64,000 nt of DNA from assembly GCA_949300025.1 (NCBI GenBank), contig CASGCS010000024.1:1-64000 (forward strand), read 5' to 3'. This document shows, one piece after another, positions 7,729-15,513 of the stretch. A program made the translations under genes and the position numbers. Numbering within the stretch: position 1 is the stretch's first letter; each line of letters opens with the position of its first letter. The notes below the pieces were generated by a model, which was not told the origin of the DNA, did no database searches, and saw only the letters and a program-made list of their open reading frames with translations. This DNA is from an uncultured bacterium. Lineage in GTDB: Bacteria; Bacteroidota; Bacteroidia; Bacteroidales; UBA932.

Positions 7729-8118
7729 TTATAAATTAAATTTCATCTTTTTTACTTTGAGGCCTTTAATTACCTTGATTTCAACGGAAGAACCGTCTGC
7801 CCGCTTCCATTGCGGATTGATGGTGCTGTCTGCGTTAAGGTATGGCCTCAGCCCTCCATTCCACGTGAGCCTCCCGAGAGCGACAGTAGAATATCCGTGC
7901 CGGGCAACATGTTGTTCTATGCATGTCAGCCCATGTAATACTCTGTCATTTAAAATCTTGGATGACTGTGCAGAGGGTTTCAGTTTCCCGTTGAGCCTGT
8001 CGTAATAATACGGATAACCGTTTGAATCGACACACTTTATAATAGTCTGGGTAACGGCTATGACATATCTTGCAATGTTGCCTTCCGGCGAGATTTCCAT
8101 GGTTTCAAGTACGACCAT
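7729..8118 (-). CDS. Unknown 129-residue protein
   Basis: I do not recognise this small basic protein. It has no signal peptide, membrane segment or familiar motif, and is rich in Lys and hydrophobic residues at its C-terminus (VIKGLKVKKMKFNL). Its ATG lies 1 nt after the stop codon of the RecA/DnaB-like gene, so the two are translationally linked and may be partners. Codon usage resembles that of its neighbours in the island. The tight junction makes it a real gene; the function is open. Confidence 0.65.
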   Translation of the reverse strand: MVVLETMEISPEGNIARYVIAVTQTIIKCVDSNGYPYYYDRLNGKLKPSAQSSKILNDRVLHGLTCIEQHVARHGYSTVALGRLTWNGGLRPYLNADSTINPQWKRADGSSVEIKVIKGLKVKKMKFNL

Positions 8119-8119
8119 A

Positions 8120-8632
8120 TTAAATATCGTCGCTCAATTGCGGAAGTATTTCACTAAAAGGGTTCAATTCTCTTCTGTCGTATTGTACTGATTTTCTGTA
8201 TGGACAGAAGAGAAGGACACGAACCTTCTTTGTAGCGGCGAGTATATCCAGGCAGGTTTTGATTTCGGCTCGTTTTGCCCGTATTCCGCCGTCGAAATTT
8301 CTGATATCCAACCCTTCGATACTGTCGATGATTATTGCCCGGACAAATTTTTTGTCAATCATCTCTGCCGCTTTTTTGTAGAGAGCGTCACAGTCATTGT
8401 TTTCAAGATTTTCAGCATAAAGTGCCCCGACCAGCCCGCTACGGTCACTCTGGAGATTTTCTGCCGATTCAGCAGTGCCATGTGTGGAGAAATATGCCAC
8501 CGAAGTACAGTACTTGCTTCTGAGTTCGGCAATGAGTCTTTCAGCTAAAAATACTTTAGTAAGTTCATAGTTGCAGTCGACACAATAGAGTTTTCCACAC
8601 TCAAAACCGGGGATATCTGTCTTCATTTTCAT
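8120..8632 (-). CDS. RecA/DnaB-like fold protein with degenerate P-loop
   Basis: This 170-residue protein resembles the C-terminal RecA core of replicative DnaB helicases in outline: a GFxCGKLYxVDC opening, a predicted helix (FLAERLIAEL), a Walker-B-like strand AIIIDSIEGL, and an ending NPFSEILPQL. The segment where DnaB has G-x4-GK(T/S) reads VDCNYELTK, so the nucleotide-binding loop is missing. It is also much shorter than DnaB. If the fold is right, it has probably lost ATPase activity and may act as a binding or decoy subunit. It lies between a phosphoesterase gene and the 129-residue unknown in the WYL-led minus-strand group. The assignment is by eye and tentative. Confidence 0.5.
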   Translation of the reverse strand: MKMKTDIPGFECGKLYCVDCNYELTKVFLAERLIAELRSKYCTSVAYFSTHGTAESAENLQSDRSGLVGALYAENLENNDCDALYKKAAEMIDKKFVRAIIIDSIEGLDIRNFDGGIRAKRAEIKTCLDILAATKKVRVLLFCPYRKSVQYDRRELNPFSEILPQLSDDI

Positions 8633-8680
8633 TATTTTTTCGGCAAAAATATCGGGAGCTTCAGCAAAAAAGCGGCAAAA

Positions 8681-9256
8681 TCAATTATTTTCTGAAATTT
8701 TTTCGCTGTATTCTGAAATATTTACATAATTGGTCTTTCCGCTTTCTGAGAGTCCTCCGGTCCGATGGACATGGCCGAATAAATGATACCGTGGCTGCGA
8801 CTTCAGAACGAAATTCAGTATTTCCGGACTGCCGAATCCGTCATCCAATATTCCCAATGGCGGATAGTGGGTTATAAGAATGTCAATATCTGTCGGGATA
8901 TCCTCGTCTGCTATATGGCTGTTGCCCGAAATGGAGCCTATTGTTATTCCGTCAAATTCGTCCACAGCATCCTCCATCAGGATAATGCCATGCCGTTTGA
9001 ACGAAGGCCGTATGTTGTCGGCCTGACCAATCTCGAACGAGAGTTCATGATTGCCGGGGACAAATATCTTGAATAGTCCCGGTTGTGCTGCATACCATTC
9101 TATGAAATCATCATATTCATTGCCCTGAAGATTGTCTTCGACGGCATCACCTGCACAAATCACTATGTCAGAGTCGTCTGGTATCATGATTTGCCGATGA
9201 GCACCATGAGTGTCGGCGAATGCAAATATCTTCTTTCCTTTATATGACAGGTTCAT
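8681..9256 (-). CDS. Calcineurin-like metallophosphoesterase
   Basis: A cytoplasmic metal-dependent phosphoesterase of 191 residues with all motifs in order: D15-T-H17, CAGD (D37), GNHE (N69-H70), THYPP and GHVH. Its size fits small phosphodiesterases and nucleases of the YfcE/MJ0936 type, but the substrate cannot be read from sequence. It starts 12 nt after the WYL regulator stops, so regulator and enzyme are in one operon. WYL regulators often control defence or DNA-damage functions and bind nucleic-acid-derived ligands; in that setting cleavage of a signalling nucleotide is a plausible but unproven role. A run of about 48 nt separates it from the RecA-like gene. Confidence 0.85.
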   Translation of the reverse strand: MNLSYKGKKIFAFADTHGAHRQIMIPDDSDIVICAGDAVEDNLQGNEYDDFIEWYAAQPGLFKIFVPGNHELSFEIGQADNIRPSFKRHGIILMEDAVDEFDGITIGSISGNSHIADEDIPTDIDILITHYPPLGILDDGFGSPEILNFVLKSQPRYHLFGHVHRTGGLSESGKTNYVNISEYSEKISENN

Positions 9257-9268
9257 AATGAGATAGAA

Positions 9269-10177
9269 TTATTGAAGATTATATTTTCGGTCAAGGTCAC
9301 TGACAGTCTTTCCTATTTCTTTTCTCACGCGTTCCGGTTCAAGCACTTCAACGCTTGCTCCGAATGAGAGCACATCCTGTATGAAGTCATAGTCAGGTGT
9401 AAGAAAATATTTGAAAACTGTATACTCTTCGTTTTCTTCCACTATTTCTTGAGATTCGTGTAATGGCAGGGAGTTGAAGTATTTGGCCTGCTCATTGGTA
9501 GTCTTGAGAATGACCGTTTCCGGTCTCATGTCAGGGTAAATGCTCTTTCCATAAATACCGGAAAAATATTCATCAGCAATGAAATCTTCCGGCATTGAGA
9601 ACGGAGCCTGACCAATCTCCATGCTCAATATCCTGTCAAGGGCAAATATATGCGGACTCTTGTCATCTCCCTTGTGGGCATAAAGGTACCATCTTCTTTT
9701 GAATTGACGCAGAAAATATGGCTCTAATACCAATTCTTCAAGTTCAAACTTACGATAACTATGGTACTTGACATTCAAGACTCTGTTATCGCGTATTGCT
9801 TGAATGACGGTGGTCAGATATTTCTGGCCTGACGGCACCTTTTCAAAAATAATCCGGTTCTTCAGTCCGGCACTTTCATTAAGCAGATTGCTGATACTCA
9901 ATGCCTGCAACATCCAACTGCGTAGTTGGCCGCCAAATACCTCATCTTCATTATTGATGTAGTAAGTATTGTCGCGCCTGTCACATGCAATCTCAATTCC
10001 GAATATATCAAGAATGGATTCTCTGTGATGGGAGAAAGTCCGGGCTGCCAATGTTTTTCCCTCCTCATTGACGGCACTGTGCAGCCAAAGATTCTTCAAC
10101 TCTTTCAGAGTAAGTCTGCCCCTGCTCTGCAATGTCTCCAGAAGCCAGATATGAACCTTGAAATAATTATTAGCCAT
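9269..10177 (-). CDS. WYL-domain transcriptional regulator 1
   Basis: A 302-residue DNA-binding regulator. Residues ~5-80 form a winged-helix-like region (LTLKELKNLWLHS, then RTFSHHRESI), and the WYL ligand-binding domain is marked by FKRRWYLYAH near residue 150 with a conserved arginine-containing strand (ALDRILSMEI). A C-terminal WCX-type extension follows. It is a paralogue of the regulator at 13668-14573: same length, same layout, and matching phrases such as a YFSGIYG/YFSNYYG segment and SLPLHESQ/SLPLHHSQ. It leads the operon with the phosphoesterase. A 16-bp dyad covers its -7 box, so autorepression is likely. The effector ligand is unknown. Confidence 0.85.
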   Translation of the reverse strand: MANNYFKVHIWLLETLQSRGRLTLKELKNLWLHSAVNEEGKTLAARTFSHHRESILDIFGIEIACDRRDNTYYINNEDEVFGGQLRSWMLQALSISNLLNESAGLKNRIIFEKVPSGQKYLTTVIQAIRDNRVLNVKYHSYRKFELEELVLEPYFLRQFKRRWYLYAHKGDDKSPHIFALDRILSMEIGQAPFSMPEDFIADEYFSGIYGKSIYPDMRPETVILKTTNEQAKYFNSLPLHESQEIVEENEEYTVFKYFLTPDYDFIQDVLSFGASVEVLEPERVRKEIGKTVSDLDRKYNLQ

Positions 10178-10199
10178 AACCAGTAAACATTATCTGGAA

Positions 10200-10217
10200 C
10201 AAAGATAGTCCTATCTT
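10200..10217 (-). promoter_or_regulatory. WYL1 promoter -7 box overlapped by a dyad operator
   Basis: On the minus strand TATCTTTG (10200-10207) matches the -7 consensus, 23 nt before the WYL1 start. A perfect inverted repeat, AAGATAG-TC-CTATCTT (10202-10217), lies over it. A second TAnnTTTG match occurs at 10221-10228. No good -33 box is seen. Placement of the dyad on the -7 box suggests repression by a dimer, most simply WYL1 itself. Confidence 0.5.
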
Positions 10218-10274
10218 AAGCAAAATTATGGCCGATGGTAAAAATAATCGCTCTTCCAAAATAAAAATATTCGG

Positions 10275-12023
10275 CTACAAATTACCTCTGTAAAGTGACG
10301 GTATGTCAATTTCATTACAAAGACACCATAATTCCGTATCGTCCCAATCGGATTCGGCTGTAAAGAAACCGTATCTGTCAGGTTCGCTGACGACAGTTCT
10401 GTGTCCTAAGCGTTTGCCGATATATGTTGCCAGAGATGAGGTGGCCTGCCATTCTATATTCACATCGCATTCAAACATTTCATTTATCAAGTCCATGTTT
10501 TTCTTCGGCTTTTTCTTGCTTTCATCCGTGCCAATGACTTTCCGCAACCAATCTGCAACAGATTCATTGTAGACCAAATGTTCTTTAATATAGTCTTTCA
10601 CTTCCTGATGTGATTTCAGGTCAAGGCCATAGAAACGGATAAACTGCATCTTGTATTTTGCCTTGGGTATATTCAGGGTGGAATCCGACGGAACAGCCCC
10701 CATAATATTGCATTCGTCAATAATGGCTTTCAAAATGTCTATAGTGGAAATTTCCAGACTGTCAACCACTTTCAGTACTTCCTCCTTCAAAGATGTGTCT
10801 TTCAGATTGTCGTCTATGACATCATTGACAGCCTTGGCTGATAAATTGGAAAATTCCTTGATATAACGGATACGCCCGGGACGCCCCAAAAGATTTTCAT
10901 CAATAGATAACTTGTTGGTGGTAAGAATATACAGTTTACGCATGTCGTTGTAAACTCCGTCAATCATTTTAAGCAGAATGTCCCGCTCTTCGTCAAAGGT
11001 CTTCTCCGCCTCATCGATAAGGATAATACCTTCAAAATGCAGCGACTGAATAAATTCCAGCATACCGTCAACAGGTTTGGAAATTACAATTACCGGAAGA
11101 CCTATGCGATTGCAGAGAAGTTTGGCTGCAATGGTCTTGCCCGTCCCTTTCAGACCGTTGAAAATCACGCCGAGATTCTTGTTGCTTTCCTTGAATAAAT
11201 CACAAGTCCACGTCTTTATGACTTTTGAAATGATGTTTTCGCAATCAAGGTCATAAATCTTGAAATCGAATCGGAAGGTGTCATCTATCTTCTCAAGTCC
11301 CAACCGTTTTGTTTGAGGATTTTCATAGATGCGGAATATTCCGTTACCGGGAGATGAGAGCAACGAAGCATAGCCGGGAATCGGATAGAGAATTCCGCCA
11401 TCATTAATCCATTTCTGTTTCGATGCGATAGTAAGTTTTTCCTTGCGCACTTTTAAATCAGGATTGAGGTACTCTTCCTTATAGATGGTATAAAATTCCA
11501 AGTCGACAACCTCGTCGAGATAATTGGTGCCGCATTTCCTCTCCAGCCTTTCGTATATGAAGCCGCTTTTAATGGCAACCCTGCGTGAGGCATCATTGCG
11601 TGGCAGGAGGGCTATTGTCAGAGAGTCAGCCATCCGTTCATCGAACAGGTAGCGTTTCATTCTCTCCACGACTTCCGTCATATAGCCTTTCCCACGAGCC
11701 TCTTTATGAAGAAAATAACATATCTCGTAGTTGCATTTTTCGCCCGAAACGGTATTTGTCTTGTGCGGAGTAACTTCAAAAACTCCGAGAACTTTTTCCG
11801 GAAGGCCTTTTTCCGAAATACAGAACATCAGTCCGCCATCCATTCCCATGCGGATTTTCCCTTCGGCCTCGCTTTGCGTGCTCATCGGTCTGAAGCCGGT
11901 GCTTGCCGCAATTTCATAGTCACTCATCAGAACGAAAATATCATGCACATCTCTCTCTTCCGGAGTTCTGATAACAAGCCTGTCTGTGGTCAGTTCAAAT
12001 TTCCTTGCCTTTACATCTTCCAT
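10275..12023 (-). CDS. GNAT acetyltransferase fused to an AAA ATPase
   Basis: This 582-residue protein joins two enzymes. Residues ~1-180 are a RimJ/RimL-type N-acetyltransferase: LTTDRLVIRTPEERDV opens the fold and ARGKGY at ~109-114 is the acetyl-CoA loop, followed by NDASRRVAIKSGF. Residues ~255-450 are an AAA ATPase with Walker A GLKGTGKT (K296), Walker B ILIDEAEKT (D337-E338) and sensor-1-like LTTNK; the style is that of phage and plasmid AAA proteins. The C-terminal ~130 residues are unassigned. The frame is open to 12053, but that TTG is inside a -7 box, so I chose the ATG at 12021-12023. It lies between the two WYL genes and downstream of a PD-(D/E)XK gene. I know of no characterised protein with this architecture; ATP-driven remodelling coupled to acetylation of a protein or RNA is speculation. 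Confidence 0.82.
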   Translation of the reverse strand: MEDVKARKFELTTDRLVIRTPEERDVHDIFVLMSDYEIAASTGFRPMSTQSEAEGKIRMGMDGGLMFCISEKGLPEKVLGVFEVTPHKTNTVSGEKCNYEICYFLHKEARGKGYMTEVVERMKRYLFDERMADSLTIALLPRNDASRRVAIKSGFIYERLERKCGTNYLDEVVDLEFYTIYKEEYLNPDLKVRKEKLTIASKQKWINDGGILYPIPGYASLLSSPGNGIFRIYENPQTKRLGLEKIDDTFRFDFKIYDLDCENIISKVIKTWTCDLFKESNKNLGVIFNGLKGTGKTIAAKLLCNRIGLPVIVISKPVDGMLEFIQSLHFEGIILIDEAEKTFDEERDILLKMIDGVYNDMRKLYILTTNKLSIDENLLGRPGRIRYIKEFSNLSAKAVNDVIDDNLKDTSLKEEVLKVVDSLEISTIDILKAIIDECNIMGAVPSDSTLNIPKAKYKMQFIRFYGLDLKSHQEVKDYIKEHLVYNESVADWLRKVIGTDESKKKPKKNMDLINEMFECDVNIEWQATSSLATYIGKRLGHRTVVSEPDRYGFFTAESDWDDTELWCLCNEIDIPSLYRGNL

Positions 12024-12050
12024 CTTTATGCTGCATTTATGATTACAGCA

Positions 12051-12058
12051 CAAAAGTA
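12051..12058 (-). promoter_or_regulatory. Probable -7 box for the GNAT-AAA gene
   Basis: TACTTTTG on the minus strand matches TAnnTTTG and lies 27 nt before the chosen ATG. No clear TTG is found at -33. It lies in the short gap after the nuclease gene, so read-through from that gene is also possible. Confidence 0.4.
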
Positions 12059-12106
12059 TGGCAATGGTGTATCATTTACCGATACAAGTTTGTAGAAAAT
12101 CTCATT

Positions 12107-13405
12107 TTACAAGTTTATGTTACATGTATTTGTATATCCTTGTGTAGTCAATGCATCCCTCATCTCTTCAATATAGCCGATACTTTCTTTTACGATACGA
12201 TCAATCATATTTAAGTTGTCGTCAGCCAAATCAAAAATTTCACTGCTGTTGAATTCCCTAAAATTGATCCGGTTGCCATTTGGATATTTCCATGACAACC
12301 ATGTTTCACCATATTGCCATGAATTGTGGGCCAAATGCTTACGCAAATAATCAAAGATCTTGTCTCCGTTACTGACCAGATGATTGTCTTTATGGATTTT
12401 AAAACCATAATAAATATTATGATCAACTTCTACCCGCCATTGGATAGAATACCCATCAATTTCTGCGACAGGGATTTCTATCCCATACCACTTGTTCTTA
12501 TGCATATCCCCGCTCCCGGATGCATTGGTTCTGACAAAGTTCTTGATGTATTCGGATAAACCATCGACCTCAGTATCATAAAAATATTTTTTTACTTTAT
12601 AATTCTCTGATTGAAATCTTTCTATCAATTTGTTCCAGAATTTTTCTTGGATATTGATCTTCACCTCCTGCATCGCTTGTTGAATTTCGATAGCTGCTTG
12701 AATGTTAGAAGAGTTGGAGGCTATGGTTTTGGCGATTTCTTCATTCTTCATGATATTGGTCGATTGATTCGTTATGATTTTTATAAGATTTATGTAGTGA
12801 TTTATTCCCTCAGCCAATGTAGGAATCTTTTTAACTGCTCTGTAACAGCTGGTCAGCCAGTCTAAAATCTCATTGGAGTAAGAAATCTGATAATAGTATT
12901 GTTCTTCTGTCAAATCGCCGGCACTCTCTTTGCCAGGAGCCTTACCATCCAACGTAAGATACAGTAGTATAGCATCGTGCGCATAGTTGTGGTAACGGAT
13001 TAATTGATTGGTTTGATCGGGTGCATATATCTTGTTCTCTATGATAATCTTGTCTCCTTTCTCATCCTCAATATGGATGTCAATCCGGCCTCCGGTTGTT
13101 TCCGTCATCCGTCCGATGTATTTTTCACATTCTACGACAGCCGATTTCGTATCGAAATCATGCACGATGTGACTGAGTTGCTTCGTAAATAATTGCAGAA
13201 ACAGATCGCCCTGCCGATGCGACCCTTGCGGGTCAAGCAAAGTTGCCAGAAACGCCGAGTGTACCCGGACTTCATCGCTTGTCAGACCGATGATTTGGAA
13301 AATATTGAAATCTCTCCCGGATTGTACCGCATCATCCTTATATCTGGAAACAATTCCCTTAACGGTTTCAATCAGTTGATAAAAGTTATTTAGTGATAAA
13401 GCCAT
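12107..13405 (-). CDS. PD-(D/E)XK nuclease family protein (PDDEXK_4-like)
   Basis: A 432-residue protein of the PDDEXK_4 type. The family's N-terminal signature is clear (a histidine- and leucine-rich segment, VHSAFLATLLDPQGSH, at ~47-63, then GDLFLQLF). The nuclease core is D109 in GGRIDIHI and E123-N-K125 in IIIENKIYAPDQTNQL, with the conserved glutamine that follows. The C-terminal 230 residues are helical, then beta-rich, and unassigned. Proteins of this kind are common in defence and mobile regions of gut Bacteroidetes, usually without known targets. The gene is followed by the GNAT-AAA gene after 83 nt and is divergent from WYL2. No signal peptide. Confidence 0.8.
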   Translation of the reverse strand: MALSLNNFYQLIETVKGIVSRYKDDAVQSGRDFNIFQIIGLTSDEVRVHSAFLATLLDPQGSHRQGDLFLQLFTKQLSHIVHDFDTKSAVVECEKYIGRMTETTGGRIDIHIEDEKGDKIIIENKIYAPDQTNQLIRYHNYAHDAILLYLTLDGKAPGKESAGDLTEEQYYYQISYSNEILDWLTSCYRAVKKIPTLAEGINHYINLIKIITNQSTNIMKNEEIAKTIASNSSNIQAAIEIQQAMQEVKINIQEKFWNKLIERFQSENYKVKKYFYDTEVDGLSEYIKNFVRTNASGSGDMHKNKWYGIEIPVAEIDGYSIQWRVEVDHNIYYGFKIHKDNHLVSNGDKIFDYLRKHLAHNSWQYGETWLSWKYPNGNRINFREFNSSEIFDLADDNLNMIDRIVKESIGYIEEMRDALTTQGYTNTCNINL

Positions 13406-13667
13406 ATTGCAAAATCAGATATTTTCCTCCCTAATGCTTTCTTTTTTTGCAAAGATAAAGGATTGCTGGCTCAATTTGCGATACAAGCAGAAACGATTCC
13501 ACTGCTGCATATAAAAGTGAGACATGTAGAGGATACACCGGTTCCGGTATGAAAACCATAGATGGAGAATGAGTTAAATAACTGAATTAATTATGCAGTA
13601 TTTACCAAGATGTTGCACTGGATGCTACAAGTTTTTATTAACTTTACCGCAACAGGCAAGATGCAAT
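13406..13667. promoter_or_regulatory. Divergent control region between the nuclease gene and WYL2
   Basis: On the minus strand TATCTTTG (13450-13457) matches the -7 box for the nuclease gene. A dyad ACCGG-TT-CCGGT lies at 13537-13548. On the plus strand TAACTTTA near 13640 is a one-mismatch -7 box for WYL2. The region is the natural place for a WYL2 operator that controls both directions, but no shared motif with the WYL1 dyad was seen. Confidence 0.4.
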
Positions 13668-14573
13668 ATGTTACAACTTCAAAAATACACATGGCTGATA
13701 GATACTATCCGCAAGGCGGGAAAGATTTCTTTAGAGGATATTTCCGACCGTTGGGAGCGCAACAAGGAGCTGAGTGATTACAAACCTTTGAGCCGTGCTA
13801 CCTTCAACCGCTGGAAAGATGCGATTTTCAGCCAGTTCGGAATTATTATCTCTTGTCAAAGGTCTGGCGGTTATCTCTATTACATAGAGAATCCGGAAGA
13901 TATAGATGAAGATGAACTGAAAAAATGGATGCTGGACTCGTTTGCCGTAAGCAACCTTATCAGCGAGAATCTTTCATTGAAAGAACGGATTCTGGTCAAC
14001 AAGATTCCGTCTGCCCGTAACCACTTGGCGACATTACTTGAAGCGATGAAGGAAAACCGCATTGTAACAATCACCTATTGCGGGTTCAACAAATCTGAAA
14101 GCCACAAGTTCCCGATTGAACCATACTGTGTAAAGCTGTTTGAAAACCGTTGGTATGTTCTGGCTCACAATGCTCGCTATGATGACTGTAGGATTTACGG
14201 GCTGGACCGCATAGAAGATTTGGAAATTACAGCGGAGACATTCAAACTTCCGAAAGATTTTTCCGCATCAGAGTATTTCTCAAATTATTACGGGATTATA
14301 TCAGACAGCAACATAAAGCCTGAACGGATAGTTGTCAGGGCCTGGCGTGGCCATATTCCCTACATGAAATCGCTTCCCTTGCATCACAGCCAGAAGTTAT
14401 TGGAAGATAACGGCGAATATGCAGACTTTGAACTCTTCCTTGCTCCCACATTCGATTTTATAATGAGGTTGCTCAGCGCAGGAGCCATGATAGAAGTCAT
14501 TTCCCCGGAATCTCTAAGAAAGACATTGAAAGGATGGATTGCCGATATGTACAGCCTGTATGTGAACGGTTGA
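13668..14573 (+). CDS. WYL-domain transcriptional regulator 2
   Basis: A 301-residue winged-helix plus WYL-domain regulator, paralogous to the one at 9269-10177. N-terminal DNA-binding segment at ~1-75 (KISLEDISDRW, then SRATFNRWKDAI); WYL domain at ~125-215 with FENRWYVLAHN and GLDRIEDLEI; C-terminal WCX-like part ending near 298. The open frame extends upstream to 13593, but the ATG at 13668 aligns exactly with the start of the paralogue, so I chose it. It is transcribed away from the nuclease and GNAT-AAA genes, a common layout for a regulator and its target operon. The ligand is unknown. Its convergent end at 14573 marks the right edge of the island. Confidence 0.85.
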   Translation: MLQLQKYTWLIDTIRKAGKISLEDISDRWERNKELSDYKPLSRATFNRWKDAIFSQFGIIISCQRSGGYLYYIENPEDIDEDELKKWMLDSFAVSNLISENLSLKERILVNKIPSARNHLATLLEAMKENRIVTITYCGFNKSESHKFPIEPYCVKLFENRWYVLAHNARYDDCRIYGLDRIEDLEITAETFKLPKDFSASEYFSNYYGIISDSNIKPERIVVRAWRGHIPYMKSLPLHHSQKLLEDNGEYADFELFLAPTFDFIMRLLSAGAMIEVISPESLRKTLKGWIADMYSLYVNG

Positions 14574-14588
14574 GATTCCGGAGCCTTG

Positions 14589-15500
14589 TCAAAGTATCTG
14601 CGTGATGAGCGGAATGCTCAGTATGGAAAGGAGGGTGGAGATTAGGATTCCCTGGACCATTACGGTCTCGTCTTTGCCGTACTGGAGGCAGAACATTGCT
14701 CCGTACGTACCAACTGGCATGGCCGCCAGAACAGTGTTTATGCCGAGAATATCGCCGCTGAAGCCAATCAGGCGTGTGAGGTAGTAGATGACTGCCGGCA
14801 GGGCCAGCAGACGGAGAACAGATATGCCCCACACCAGTTTTCCCGATAAAATCCTCCGCAAGTCCATCTGTGCCATTGATGTGCCGATTATCAGCAGGGC
14901 GGCCGGGACTGTGATATTTCCGAGCAGAGTTATCGGTATGGATACAATATCCGGTACTCCCTTTATGTCTGACACCACTATAAATGTTGACAGGTAGCAG
15001 GCCACCATGGCGGGGCTGACAAGTATTTTCCAGTCCAGTTTCAGACCTCCCGTACCTCCCTGTATCATCTTTTTTCCGAGCGAAAATGCAAGGAGCGTGA
15101 ATGGAATATTCAGCAGGCTTGCATAGAAGATGGCATATTTGCCGAAGATTGAAGCGACTATCGGATAGCCTATGAAGCCGACATTCCCGAAAGTGAGCAT
15201 GAATCCGTAGATGCCCTGCATATCCTTGTTCCTGGTTATTATACGTGAAAGGAGCATGGCTACGGCTACAAAAAATGCGTATGTGACGCAACCTATCGCC
15301 AATACCGGCAGAATCAGCCCTTTGTCCGGCGAGATGTCGCCCATTACAGAGGAGACTATCAGGCAGGGACTGCTGATATTTATCACGAACACCGACAGCT
15401 GTTGCGAAAAGCGTCCGTCTATTATCTTGAGTTTTGCCGCACCGTATCCCACTAGAATCAAGATGAACAGCGCGACCATCTGGGAAATTATCGTCAACAT
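14589..15500 (-). CDS. AEC-family (auxin efflux carrier type) transporter
   Basis: A 303-residue inner-membrane carrier with about ten hydrophobic segments in the five-plus-five pattern of AEC permeases. Typical sequences include FGNVGFIGYP after the fourth segment and the NITVPAALLIIG motif in the second half. AEC members export or import organic acids and amino acids; the substrate here is not evident. It is the last gene of a three-gene minus-strand group with phosphofructokinase and a GH13 amylase, with 13 nt to the amylase gene, so a role in exporting a product of sugar metabolism is possible. No signal peptide beyond the first membrane segment. Confidence 0.88.
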   Translation of the reverse strand: MLTIISQMVALFILILVGYGAAKLKIIDGRFSQQLSVFVINISSPCLIVSSVMGDISPDKGLILPVLAIGCVTYAFFVAVAMLLSRIITRNKDMQGIYGFMLTFGNVGFIGYPIVASIFGKYAIFYASLLNIPFTLLAFSLGKKMIQGGTGGLKLDWKILVSPAMVACYLSTFIVVSDIKGVPDIVSIPITLLGNITVPAALLIIGTSMAQMDLRRILSGKLVWGISVLRLLALPAVIYYLTRLIGFSGDILGINTVLAAMPVGTYGAMFCLQYGKDETVMVQGILISTLLSILSIPLITQIL

Positions 15501-15513
15501 AAATCCTGAAATA

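Noticed and set aside
14497..15291. 264-codon frame in the same direction as, but out of frame with, the AEC gene
   Set aside because: It is a shadow of a clear membrane transporter and its composition (Arg/His-rich) is typical of an off-frame translation.
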